A stretch of 64,000 bases of DNA from Streptomyces spororaveus (GTDB lineage: Bacteria > Actinomycetota > Actinomycetes > Streptomycetales > Streptomycetaceae): NCBI RefSeq assembly GCF_016755875.1, contig NZ_BNED01000005.1:620001-684000 (forward strand), written 5' to 3'. Shown piece by piece: positions 7,493-15,209 of the stretch. The first letter of the stretch is position 1. Each line of letters opens with the position of its first letter. The notes beneath the pieces are model-generated. The model ran no database searches and was not told the DNA's origin. It saw only the letters and a program-made list of their open reading frames with translations. A program made the translations under genes and the position numbers.

Positions 7493-9151
7493 CTACGCCA
7501 GCTCCCCGGCGAGGTACAGTCGGCGCATCCGGTCGCGCTGCCGCTTGCCGCTGGTGGTCCGGGCGATACCACCGCGCTTCACCAGTACGGTGTCGCGCAG
7601 CCCGAATCCGAAGCCCTGGCGCACGAGGTTGTCGATCTCCAGCCGCAGCCGGCCGTCGGCCGTGTCCGCGGGCGCGACCTCGACGACCGCGACGACGTGC
7701 TCGCCGCCCGCGTCGTCGGTGTACGAGAAGACCGCGCTGTTGCCCCGCATGACGGCCCGGTGGGCCTCGATGGCCTCCTCGACGTCGTACGGCGGAATGT
7801 TCCGGCCGCGGACCACCAGCATCTCCTTGACCCGTCCGACGACGTACAGCTCGCCGTCCATGACGAAGCCGAGGTCGCCGGTGGCGTGCTTCCCTCCGGG
7901 CGGCGGTACGGGAAGCCCGTCCGGCCCCAGGTAGCCGGCCATCACGGAGGCGCCGCCGAGGTGGATCTCCCCCACCTCGCCCTCCCCGCAGGGCCCGCCG
8001 GTCCCCGTCCTGACCTCCAGGTCGAGGCCCCCGATCGGACGGCCGCAGGAGACGGTCGTGAGCGTGGTCCGCCCGGCACGGGCGGGAGTGACCCGGCCGG
8101 AGTCCTGGAGATCCGCGCGGTCCACCCGCAGCGCCCGCACGTGGCCTCGGGTCAGGGGGCCGCCGGGGTAGGGAGCGGCCGGCATCGTGGACGCCAGCAC
8201 CGTCTCGGCCATCCCGTAGCAGGGGATGAGCACGTCCTCCGCCAGCCCGTGCCGCCCGAACTCGTCCTGGAAGTCCGACAGCACGTCCACCGGGATGGGT
8301 TCGGCCCCGACGTACGCCCGGCGCAGCCGGGACAGGTCGAGCCCCGGCTCCGGCTTGCGCCGGTAGCGCTCCAGCGCGGTCCGGTAGCCGAACGGGGGTG
8401 CGGCGGTGATGGTGCCGCCCCGGACCGCCAGATGGCGCAGCCACGAGACCGGGTCGCGCAGGAAGCCGATGGACGGCATGAGGTCGAGCGGCGCGCCGGT
8501 GGAGAGGGCGAGCAGGACCATCACGAAGCCCATGTCGTGGTGGAGCGGCAGCCATTCGCTGAGCCGGTCCCGGTCGGCCCGCAGCCCGGTGGCCTCCACC
8601 AGGGCCCGCAGGTTGGCGGCGGTGTTGGCGTGGGTGAGCGCGGCGGCCTTGGGGGTGCTGGTGGACCCCGAGGTCAGCTGGATGTGGTGGATGTCGTCCG
8701 GGCGGGGCTCCGGCAGCCGGTCGTCGGTCAGCGGCTCGTGGTACCGCAGTTCGTCCAGGGTCAGGTGGACGGCCGCGCCCTCCTCCGCCAGGGCGAGTGC
8801 CGTGGCGGTGTCGGGCATGATCACCGCCGCGGGCCGGGCGGCGGCGCGGGCGGCGTGGAAGCGCCGTACTCCGACGGACTCCGCGCCGGTGTTCGGCGGC
8901 GGGGCGACGGTGCACGGCACCACGCCCGCCAGCAGGCAGGCGAGCAGCGCGACCAGGTAGTCGGGACCCGTCGGCAGCGGCAGCAGCACCCGTTCGCCGC
9001 GCCGCAGACCGCGCTCGCCGAGGCCGGCGGCGACGGACCTGGCCTGCCGCTCCAGGTCGGCGTAGTCGAGCTCCGCGGTCACGCCGCGGGAGTCGAGGAA
9101 GGTGACTCCGTGTCCGTGGCGGCCGAGGTCCCGGTAGGCCACCGTGCTCAT
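7493..9151 (-). CDS. Fatty acyl-AMP ligase (FAAL-like, ANL superfamily)
   Basis: 552 residues. Motifs in order: the phosphate loop LTSGSTSTPKAAALTH, WLPLHHDMGFV typical of FAAL proteins, CYGMAETVLAST, ATGDLGFVMDGELYVVGR and the C-terminal RTTSGKRQR lysine loop. FAALs activate a fatty or other carboxylic acid as acyl-AMP and load it on an ACP rather than on CoA. The gene overlaps the ACP stop by four bases, so that ACP (Ser62) is the probable acceptor. Together they would supply the starter acyl chain. Chain length or type cannot be read from sequence. Confidence 0.92.
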   Translation of the reverse strand: MSTVAYRDLGRHGHGVTFLDSRGVTAELDYADLERQARSVAAGLGERGLRRGERVLLPLPTGPDYLVALLACLLAGVVPCTVAPPPNTGAESVGVRRFHAARAAARPAAVIMPDTATALALAEEGAAVHLTLDELRYHEPLTDDRLPEPRPDDIHHIQLTSGSTSTPKAAALTHANTAANLRALVEATGLRADRDRLSEWLPLHHDMGFVMVLLALSTGAPLDLMPSIGFLRDPVSWLRHLAVRGGTITAAPPFGYRTALERYRRKPEPGLDLSRLRRAYVGAEPIPVDVLSDFQDEFGRHGLAEDVLIPCYGMAETVLASTMPAAPYPGGPLTRGHVRALRVDRADLQDSGRVTPARAGRTTLTTVSCGRPIGGLDLEVRTGTGGPCGEGEVGEIHLGGASVMAGYLGPDGLPVPPPGGKHATGDLGFVMDGELYVVGRVKEMLVVRGRNIPPYDVEEAIEAHRAVMRGNSAVFSYTDDAGGEHVVAVVEVAPADTADGRLRLEIDNLVRQGFGFGLRDTVLVKRGGIARTTSGKRQRDRMRRLYLAGELA

Positions 9152-9477
9152 CGGCCGCTCCGGGCGGCCGCGGAGTGGGCCGCGATGTGGTCCATGAGAT
9201 CGCCGACGACCTGGAAGGCGAACGCCTGCTCCTCGGAGATGGCGGCCGCGTACCGGTCCTCCAGCCGGGTCATCAGGTCGACCAGGGTGATCGAGTCGAG
9301 CGGCAGGCTGAGCAGGTGCGTGCCGCGTCCGAGCGAGTCCAGGTCGACGTGCTCCAGCAGGTCGTCCTCCAGGACGTCCGCCAGCGTCTCGCGGAGGGCG
9401 GCGAGCACGGCCTCGTCGGACAGCTCGGAGGAGGTGGAGGTGGAGATGGGGATGGACGTGGGGGTGGGGCTGGTCAC
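9148..9477 (-). CDS. Acyl carrier protein (FAAL partner)
   Basis: 109 residues from a GTG that overlaps the upstream stop as GTGA. The first 18 residues are a Ser/Thr/Pro repeat. The ACP domain follows, with the prosthetic-group site LPLDSITLVDLM (Ser62) in place of the usual DSL. DSI-type carriers are common partners of FAALs and tailoring enzymes. It lies between the dehydrogenase-fold flavoprotein and the FAAL with four-base overlaps on both sides, suggesting equal expression and that the flavoprotein may act on the ACP-bound substrate. Confidence 0.88.
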   Translation of the reverse strand: MTSPTPTSIPISTSTSSELSDEAVLAALRETLADVLEDDLLEHVDLDSLGRGTHLLSLPLDSITLVDLMTRLEDRYAAAISEEQAFAFQVVGDLMDHIAAHSAAARSGR

Positions 9478-10679
9478 GATGCTGGCTCCTGTGCCGGGTC
9501 TCGCTCGGGGACGGTGTCGCTGAAGGGATCGAGGCCGAGCGCGGTCTTGCCGATCAGGTCCCTGAGAACATCGAGGTTCGATCCCATGACCGCGCCGGCG
9601 CGGGCGTCGCGGTAGTGGCGCTCCAGCGGGTTGGAGCGCAGGTAGCCGCGGCCTCCGGTGACCAGCATCGCGGTGTCCGCGACGTCGAGGGCGGCCCGGT
9701 TGGCCACGTACTTGGCCATGTTGAGCGCGGGGATGGCCTGCGCCGGGTCGGTGTCCACGACCCAGGCCGCGTGCAGCAGCATGAGGTGGGCGACCTTCAC
9801 GGAGACGGCCATGTCCGCGGTGTGCAGCCGCACGCCCTGGAAGGCGGCGAGGGGCTGTCCCGTGTTGGCCAGGGTCCGCCGCAGCACATGGGCGTCGGCG
9901 AAGGCCCGCGCCGCGCGGGCGACGCCCAGCGACGCCGCGCTCAGACCGAGGAAGAGCGCGGGGAGCGCCTGCGAGAGCAGCAGGAGGCCGCCGCCGGGCC
10001 CGCCGATGGCGTTCCCGACGGGGATCCGGCAGTCCAGCAGCAGGGTGTTGGCGCAGTTGGCGCGCATGCCCAGTGCGTCCCAGACCTCCTTGACGGAGAG
10101 CCCGACGGTGTCCGCCGGCACGAGGGCCATGGTCTGGCCGGTCAGGAAGTCCTGTTCCCCGCTGTCCGCGTTGACCAGGTAGTAGTCGGCGTGGCCGGCG
10201 GCCGTGCAGAACGCCTTCGTTCCGCTGAGGTGCAGCTGGTCTCCGTCGGGGAAGGCCGTCAGCTGCGGGGCGAGCAGCTGGGCGCCGGTGCCCGGTTCCG
10301 AGAATCCCCAGGCCAGCAGCTTGCCTTCGGTCACCACCTCGCGCAGCACGCGCTCCGCGAACGGGCTGCCGGCCGCGCCGGCGGCCACCAGGCGTACGGC
10401 CCCGGAGTGCATCGCGAAGATGAGTCCGGTGGAACCGCACGCCTCGGCGAGCTCGGCGACCACCAGCGCCCAGGTGGTGAGATCGGCGCCCCGGCCGCCG
10501 TACTCCTCGGGGACCAGGAGGCCCAGCAGTCCGGCGGCGTGCAGATCGGAGATGTTCTCGGCGGGGAAGGCGCCGGTCCGGTCGTGCTCGGTGGCCCGCG
10601 GGGCCAGGCAGCGGCGAGCGATCTCGCGGGCCTCGTCCACGACGGCCTGCTGGTCAGGGCTCAGTGCAAGGTCGACCAC
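9474..10679 (-). CDS. Acyl-CoA dehydrogenase-fold flavoprotein lacking the usual catalytic Glu
   Basis: 401 residues from a GTG with GAGGAG just upstream. The three-part ACAD fold is clear: helical N-domain with LVPEEYGGRGADL, the flavin loop WGFSEPGTGAQ, and a C-terminal helical domain with GGRGYLRSNPLERHYRDAR. Aligning that end with short- and medium-chain enzymes, the YEGT glutamate position reads MGSN. The alternative glutamate of isovaleryl-CoA dehydrogenase also appears absent (LPALF). It may therefore be a class D two-component flavin monooxygenase served by the reductase at 6986-7492, or a dehydrogenase of ACP-bound substrate with another base. Both are inference. Confidence 0.85.
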   Translation of the reverse strand: MVDLALSPDQQAVVDEAREIARRCLAPRATEHDRTGAFPAENISDLHAAGLLGLLVPEEYGGRGADLTTWALVVAELAEACGSTGLIFAMHSGAVRLVAAGAAGSPFAERVLREVVTEGKLLAWGFSEPGTGAQLLAPQLTAFPDGDQLHLSGTKAFCTAAGHADYYLVNADSGEQDFLTGQTMALVPADTVGLSVKEVWDALGMRANCANTLLLDCRIPVGNAIGGPGGGLLLLSQALPALFLGLSAASLGVARAARAFADAHVLRRTLANTGQPLAAFQGVRLHTADMAVSVKVAHLMLLHAAWVVDTDPAQAIPALNMAKYVANRAALDVADTAMLVTGGRGYLRSNPLERHYRDARAGAVMGSNLDVLRDLIGKTALGLDPFSDTVPERDPAQEPAS

Positions 10680-11911
10680 AGGGACTCCTCGGTGTGCGGC
10701 GGGTTCGGTACGAGGGAGGGGCCGAGCGAACGAAGGCGGTCGACCAGGCCCACGGTGGTGGCCGCGGCCGACAGGACCGCCCGCTCGTCCGTGAAGCGGC
10801 CCGCGCTGAACCGCACCGCCGCCCGGGCCCGCGCCACGGGGACGCCCATCGCGGTCAGGACGTGCGAGGGCTCGTCGCTGCCCGCGTGGCAGGCGGAGCC
10901 GGCCGAGACGTAGACGTCGTGCAGGGCGAGCAGATCGACGAGGGTGTCGCCGCGGACGCCGGCGAAGGAGACGTTGAGGGTGTCCGGGAGGCAGGGCGCC
11001 CCGGCCCCGTTGACCTCGACGCCGCTGGCCGCGGACAGCGCCGCGAGCAGGCGCTCACGCAGCCGCTCCCGGCGTTCCCGCTGCCCGGGTTCCGCGAGGT
11101 GTTCCAGGGCGGCGGCCGCGGCCGCCGCCATCCCGAGGACACCGGGCACGTTCTCCGTGCCTGCGCGCAGCCCGCTCTCCTGGCTGCCGCCGCGGACCAG
11201 CGGCGCCAGGGTGACGCCGCGGGCCACCTTGAGCGCGCCGACCCCCTTGGGCCCGTAGAACTTGTGGCCCGACACCGACACCAGGTCGGCGCCGATGCCG
11301 GTCAGCGGCACCTTGCCCGCCGACTGCACGGCATCCATGTGGAACAGCGCACCGGCCCGGTGGGCGAGTTCGGCGATCTGCGCGACCGGCTGGATCACAC
11401 CGGTCTCGTTGTTGGCGTGCATGACGGACACCAGGGCGGTGTCCGGCCGCAGCTCCCGCCGTACGGACTCCGGGTCGACCCAGCCGCGCGCGTCGGGTGC
11501 CACCACCGTGACCTCGGCCCCCAGTTCGCGCGCCAGCTGGCAGGACTCCAGGACGGCCGAGTGCTCGAGGGCGGTGGTGATCAGGTGGACCGGGCGGCCC
11601 GCGCCCTTGGCGGCCAGCACCGTTCCGCAGATGGCCAGCGCGTCGGCCTCCGAACCGCTGCCGGTGAACACGACCTCCTCGGGAGCGCAGTCCAGCAGCA
11701 GGGCGAGCTGGGCCCGGGAGGACTCCAGGGCCTCCTTGGCGGCGTCGCCGGCCGCGTGGCGGCTGGACGGGTTGCCGGTGATCTCCATGCCGCGCAGCAC
11801 GGCCTCGACGGCCTCCGGGCACAGCGGGCTGGTCGCCGCGTTGTCCAGGTAGATGCCCGGCCGGCCGTCGGCGGACTGGTCGGGGCTACGCACAGCTGAG
11901 GGCGATGTCAT
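10661..11911 (-). CDS. Cysteine desulfurase, NifS/IscS family
   Basis: 416 residues, PLP fold type I. The Schiff-base lysine is in VSGHKFYGPKG, the PLP-contact histidine in ALEHSAVLE, and the sulfur-accepting cysteine in SAGSACHAG, the loop form of class I desulfurases. It takes sulfur from cysteine as a persulfide. It overlaps the IscU-like gene by 26 bases and the ACAD-like gene by 19, so it is a firm member of the biosynthetic operon rather than of a housekeeping suf/isc operon. It likely feeds sulfur through the IscU-like protein, either to product or to an Fe-S enzyme. No other Fe-S assembly gene is present. Confidence 0.94.
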   Translation of the reverse strand: MTSPSAVRSPDQSADGRPGIYLDNAATSPLCPEAVEAVLRGMEITGNPSSRHAAGDAAKEALESSRAQLALLLDCAPEEVVFTGSGSEADALAICGTVLAAKGAGRPVHLITTALEHSAVLESCQLARELGAEVTVVAPDARGWVDPESVRRELRPDTALVSVMHANNETGVIQPVAQIAELAHRAGALFHMDAVQSAGKVPLTGIGADLVSVSGHKFYGPKGVGALKVARGVTLAPLVRGGSQESGLRAGTENVPGVLGMAAAAAAALEHLAEPGQRERRERLRERLLAALSAASGVEVNGAGAPCLPDTLNVSFAGVRGDTLVDLLALHDVYVSAGSACHAGSDEPSHVLTAMGVPVARARAAVRFSAGRFTDERAVLSAAATTVGLVDRLRSLGPSLVPNPPHTEESLWSTLH

Positions 11912-12284
11912 CGTTCGTTCCCTCCTGGTAGTTGGTGACCAGGCGGCGCGCCACGTCGGCGCCCAGCGCCGCCACGTGTCGCTGGGCGGGGGGCAGACCG
12001 CCGAGCAGTTCCTCGACGTGCTCGGCGTTCCAGCCGGCCAGCTCGTCCAGCGGGCGGCCCGTGGCCGCCTCGGTGATCACGCTGGCCGTGGCCAGCGAGG
12101 CGGCGCAGCCGTGCGCCCGGAACCGGGCCTCGGTCACGGTGCCGTCGGCGACGTGCGCGGTGAGCATGATCTGGTCGCCGCAGACGGGGTTGCCGATGAA
12201 GGCGCGGGCATCGGGGGCGTCGAGCTCGCCGGCGTTGCGCGGGTTGGTGAAGTGGTCGACGACCACGGGGGTGAAGCGGGCCAC
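11886..12284 (-). CDS. IscU/NifU-N-like scaffold with third cysteine ligand replaced by valine
   Basis: 132 residues, the length of IscU. Conserved parts: DHFTNPRNAGEL, NPVCGD (Cys35, Asp37) and HGCAAS (Cys60). The LPPxxxHC motif of IscU reads LPPAQRHVAAL, so His103 stays but the third Fe-S ligand cysteine is Val104. A different cysteine, Cys131, sits two from the C-terminus. True scaffolds need three cysteines for the [2Fe-2S] cluster. This protein may instead carry sulfur as persulfide from the adjacent desulfurase, or hold an atypical cluster. It starts three bases after the LuxE-like gene and overlaps the desulfurase start. Confidence 0.88.
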   Translation of the reverse strand: MARFTPVVVDHFTNPRNAGELDAPDARAFIGNPVCGDQIMLTAHVADGTVTEARFRAHGCAASLATASVITEAATGRPLDELAGWNAEHVEELLGGLPPAQRHVAALGADVARRLVTNYQEGTNDDIALSCA

Positions 12285-12287
12285 GGC

Positions 12288-13436
12288 TCAGCCCTCCACA
12301 GGTGCGAGGGAGGGGAGTTCGCACTCGGCGACGATCTCCCGGCTGTCGATGAACTTCTCGATGCTGACCGCGCAGCAGCCGAGCTCCGCGCCCTGCAGGC
12401 GGCGCCGGAAGGTGACGGTCTGACCGGTCCGGCCGCACGGGCACGGCGACACGTCGACCTCGCCGACGTCCTGGAAGAGGACGTAGCCCGGGTAGGCCGT
12501 GTTGAGGGCGTCCAGGGTGGCGATCACACCCGTCTTGCCCGGCGCCACCTCGACGCTCGTGTCCGTCACGTCGCGGACGCTCACGTAGCTCCACGGCGGG
12601 ACGTGCTTGCGGTGGTGCTCGCACTCGACGGCGAGCATGTTGGACTCGATCATTCCGTACATGTCACGCACCCGGTCGGCGGGAACGCCGAGGGTCCGGT
12701 CGAGCTGCTCGTAGAACTCCGCGGGGACGATCTTCTGGCCCGTGTACCGGGTCCATCCGCCGAGCGTGATGACCATCGAGTCGGGGTCGAGCCGAAGCGT
12801 GCTGCCCTGCTCCTCGAGGGCCTGCACCAGACGGGTGATCAGGAACGGCGGCCCGATGATGTGCCGGGTCATCGACTCGCCCCAGGTGCGCAGGAGGCCG
12901 AGGGCCTCCTCCGGGTCGAAGGTGTAGTCGCGCACCACGTACGCGTGGTGGTCCAGCAGGCCGTTGAGGACCACGGCGGCCTTGACCATGCCCATCTCCG
13001 GAGCCTCGACCGCGGACGGGCTGAGGAAGAGCCCCGCGCCGTTGGAGATGCCGAAGAACTCCCGGTACTGGGCGAAGACCGCCGAGAGCATCCGGGTCGT
13101 CGTCGTCGCGTCGCGTCGCGCGACGCTGGGCACGCCGCTGTCCCCGGTACTGCGGATCTCCAGCTCCACGTCGGCGAGCGACGCGGTCAGCAGGACGTGT
13201 GCGTCCGGGTTCTTGAACATGCTCATCGGCAGCAGCGGCATCTTCGCCAGATCCGCGAGGGTACCGATGTCGTCCGGGCCGACCCCCGCCGCCTCGCACT
13301 GGGCGCGGTAGAAGGCGTTCTTCTCGGAATGGAGCGCGAAGGATTCGCGCAGGGCGGCCGTCACGGACTCTTCCCACTCGCCCTGCGGCATGCGGAACGC
13401 TTTCTCCGGACAGCCCAGCATGGCAGACAGTTCCAT
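12288..13436 (-). CDS. LuxE-like acyl-protein synthetase (ANL superfamily)
   Basis: 382 residues, typical of LuxE. The ATP loop appears as RSTGDSGVPS, followed by the LGGWTRYTGQKI strand, MYGMIESN, then CPCGRTGQTV and ELGCCAVSIEKF near the end. LuxE activates a fatty acid as acyl-AMP and holds it on a C-terminal cysteine; Cys354/Cys355 occupy that place. It is preceded by GGGGGAG close to the ATG and is the first gene of the tight block. The operon thus has two acyl-activating enzymes (this and the FAAL). It could hand an acyl group to a protein thiol, including the persulfide of the IscU-like neighbour; that last idea is speculation. Confidence 0.85.
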   Translation of the reverse strand: MELSAMLGCPEKAFRMPQGEWEESVTAALRESFALHSEKNAFYRAQCEAAGVGPDDIGTLADLAKMPLLPMSMFKNPDAHVLLTASLADVELEIRSTGDSGVPSVARRDATTTTRMLSAVFAQYREFFGISNGAGLFLSPSAVEAPEMGMVKAAVVLNGLLDHHAYVVRDYTFDPEEALGLLRTWGESMTRHIIGPPFLITRLVQALEEQGSTLRLDPDSMVITLGGWTRYTGQKIVPAEFYEQLDRTLGVPADRVRDMYGMIESNMLAVECEHHRKHVPPWSYVSVRDVTDTSVEVAPGKTGVIATLDALNTAYPGYVLFQDVGEVDVSPCPCGRTGQTVTFRRRLQGAELGCCAVSIEKFIDSREIVAECELPSLAPVEG

Positions 13437-13647
13437 AGCTCCCCCAGCTCATGAAATGTTGTGTTGCGTTGTGTTGTTCTGTGATGCGCGGGCGGAATGC
13501 GGGCATGACTCATCGCCACACGCCGACCACGACGTGATCGAAAGGAAAGGAAAGAAAAGGAAATCGTGAAGGTGAAAGTGAAAGTGAAAGGTGGAAATCA
13601 AACGGCGGAACGGCGACCCGGCCGCGTAAGGCCCAGGGGGCCCGCGG
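13437..13647 (+). repeat. Non-coding spacer with purine-only tract and GTTGT-rich segment
   Basis: This 211-base gap separates the P450 gene from the LuxE-like gene. Positions 13540-13600 are nearly pure A/G on the plus strand, built from GAAAG and GTGAAA units. Positions 13455-13480 repeat GTTGT. Both are far from local base composition. On the transcribed RNA the first tract is a long polypyrimidine run. It might slow transcription, bind a protein or hold the operon promoter. No clear -10/-35 pair was found. Confidence 0.7.
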
Positions 13648-14892
13648 TCACACGGCGTCGAATTCGATGTCGAGCCGGGCCGGCCCCCGCAGATTCAGAT
13701 TGGGCTTGTAGGCGATTTCGGTGGCGCACAGCCGAGGTTCGACGAAACGGCGCGCGAAGACCTCGAAGACGATGCGCGCTTCGAGCCGGGCGAGACCGGC
13801 ACCGAGGCAGAAGTGCGGGCCGGCGGAGAACGACAGGTGCGGGCGGGCGGCGGTGCGGCGGATGTCGAAGCGGTCCGGATCCTCGTACGCCTCCGGGTCC
13901 CGGTTCGCCGCGCCGAGCAGCAGCACGACCAGGTCGTCGGTCTCGATGTGCGCGTCGCCGAGCCGGGTCGGCCCGCTCGCCACGCGCAGTGTCAGCTGCA
14001 CCGGGGTGTCGTAGCGCAGCACCTCCTCGACCACGGCCGGCGCGAGCGCGGGGTCCTGGCGCAGGAGCCGGAGCTGGTCGGGGTGGCGCAGCAGGGCCAG
14101 CACGCCGTTGTTGATCAGGTTCGCGGTGGTCTCGTGGCCCGCGTTGATCAGCAGGATGCAGGTCGCCAGCAGCTCGCTCTCGGTCAGCTGGTCGCCGTCC
14201 TCCTTGACCTGGATGAGATGGGACACCAGGTCGTCCCGGGCGACCGCCCGGCGCGCGGCTATCAGCTCGCGGAAGTAGGCGATGAACTCGGCGCGTGCCT
14301 GTGCCGCCGCCACCTTGGCGCGCGGGCCGACCAGGCCGGGAAGGGGCGGTTCGAGCGTTTCGGCCAGGCTGGCCGACCACTCCTGGAACCGGCCGTGGTC
14401 CTCCGCCGGAACGCCGAGCAGCTCGCAGATCACGCGGACCGGGAGGGGATGGGCCAGTCCGGTCACCACGTCGAGCGATCCCCGGTCCCGGGCCGCGGTC
14501 AGCAGCTCGTCCACCATGGCCCGGATACGCGGCTCGAGCGCGGCGACGGCGCGCGGCGTGAACGCCTTGGTGACGAGCCGCCGGATCCGGGTGTGGTCGG
14601 GCGGATCGAGGTGCAGGAAGTTGCCGGTCCGCATGGGCCGGGCGCCGCGCCGCGGGGCCAGCCTCGAACGGTCGTGCTCACTGCTCATGCCCGGGTCGCG
14701 CAGGACCTTCGCACAGTCCCCGTACCGGCCGACGACGACCAGGCCGTCGGACGCGGCGCGGGGGGAGGCCTCCCGCAGGGCGCCGAGGATCGGATAGGGA
14801 TCCGGCCGGGAGGCCGGGTCGATGAGCATGCCGAGATCCGGTGGTTCCGACTTGGGTGACTCGGCGGCACAGGCGATCTCCGCTAATGACAT
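13648..14892 (-). CDS. Cytochrome P450 (bacterial class I type), TTA at codon 3
   Basis: 414 residues. The I-helix motif INAGHETTANL, the K-helix VVEEVLRYDTP (ExxR) and the heme loop FSAGPHFCLGAGLARLE are intact, so it should be an active soluble monooxygenase that needs external ferredoxin. Closest in style to CYP105/107-type tailoring enzymes. I chose the ATG with ATAGG about 10 bases upstream; another in-frame start lies 63 bases earlier. Codon 3 is TTA (14884-14886), the bldA tRNA codon, one of two found in the window, so translation should be delayed to the developmental phase. It is 211 bases upstream of the LuxE-like gene and divergent from a MerR regulator. Confidence 0.94.
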   Translation of the reverse strand: MSLAEIACAAESPKSEPPDLGMLIDPASRPDPYPILGALREASPRAASDGLVVVGRYGDCAKVLRDPGMSSEHDRSRLAPRRGARPMRTGNFLHLDPPDHTRIRRLVTKAFTPRAVAALEPRIRAMVDELLTAARDRGSLDVVTGLAHPLPVRVICELLGVPAEDHGRFQEWSASLAETLEPPLPGLVGPRAKVAAAQARAEFIAYFRELIAARRAVARDDLVSHLIQVKEDGDQLTESELLATCILLINAGHETTANLINNGVLALLRHPDQLRLLRQDPALAPAVVEEVLRYDTPVQLTLRVASGPTRLGDAHIETDDLVVLLLGAANRDPEAYEDPDRFDIRRTAARPHLSFSAGPHFCLGAGLARLEARIVFEVFARRFVEPRLCATEIAYKPNLNLRGPARLDIEFDAV

Positions 14893-15209
14893 GAACGCAC
14901 CTATCGATGAGACGGCTGCTGGAGGGTACCGCTGTGAAGCGCACCGCGCGGCCATATGACAGGCACCTCCCCCCGGCGAGACATCAGCAGTTGATCACGG
15001 TGTTGGAACCATCGTCAACGGCGAAATACAGCGTTAATGCGAAGCCACGGACCGCGGGGGCGTCGGCTGTGGGTTCGCACATCAGGATTTCCCCGAACCG
15101 GTTCGGTGTCCGTTATTTGTAAACCCGAGTCCGGTACCGGGCTCCGGAATTCAACATTCCGTACGCTCTCGCGGCAGAGTTCCGGCCGGAGAACTCGTAG
15201 GCTGCCGCC
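14893..15209. promoter_or_regulatory. Divergent intergenic region between P450 and MerR genes
   Basis: This 317-base region is AT-richer than its surroundings and should hold the promoters of both divergent genes. On the minus strand a TTGACG (plus positions 15014-15019 read CGTCAA) could be a -35 for the P450, but its -10 is weak. The MerR side carries two adjacent inverted repeats, listed separately. No gene seen. Confidence 0.5.
15127..15161. promoter_or_regulatory. Two back-to-back palindromes upstream of merR-type gene
   Basis: Positions 15127-15144 form GAGTCCGGTACCGGGCTC, an 18-base palindrome with one mismatched pair. Directly after it, CGGAAT-TCAAC-ATTCCG (15145-15161) is a perfect 6-base inverted repeat with a 5-base spacer. 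MerR proteins bind palindromes inside promoter spacers, so autoregulation is likely, but the binding protein is not shown. Confidence 0.5.

Noticed and set aside
6279..8915. 878-codon minus-strand frame
   Set aside because: Only its end is real (the phosphopantetheinyl transferase from 6989); the rest is out of frame with the FAAL and reductase genes.
10661..12284. NifS-IscU genes as part of the housekeeping Fe-S assembly operon
   Set aside because: They overlap biosynthetic genes on both sides, no sufBCD or sufE is present, and the scaffold lacks a ligand cysteine.
1..14892. Assignment of the operon to triacsin, thiolactomycin, isonitrile-lipopeptide or phenazine clusters
   Set aside because: From memory none has the NifS-IscU-LuxE-FAAL combination, and key genes of each (for example ScoE-type oxidase, PhzE) are absent.
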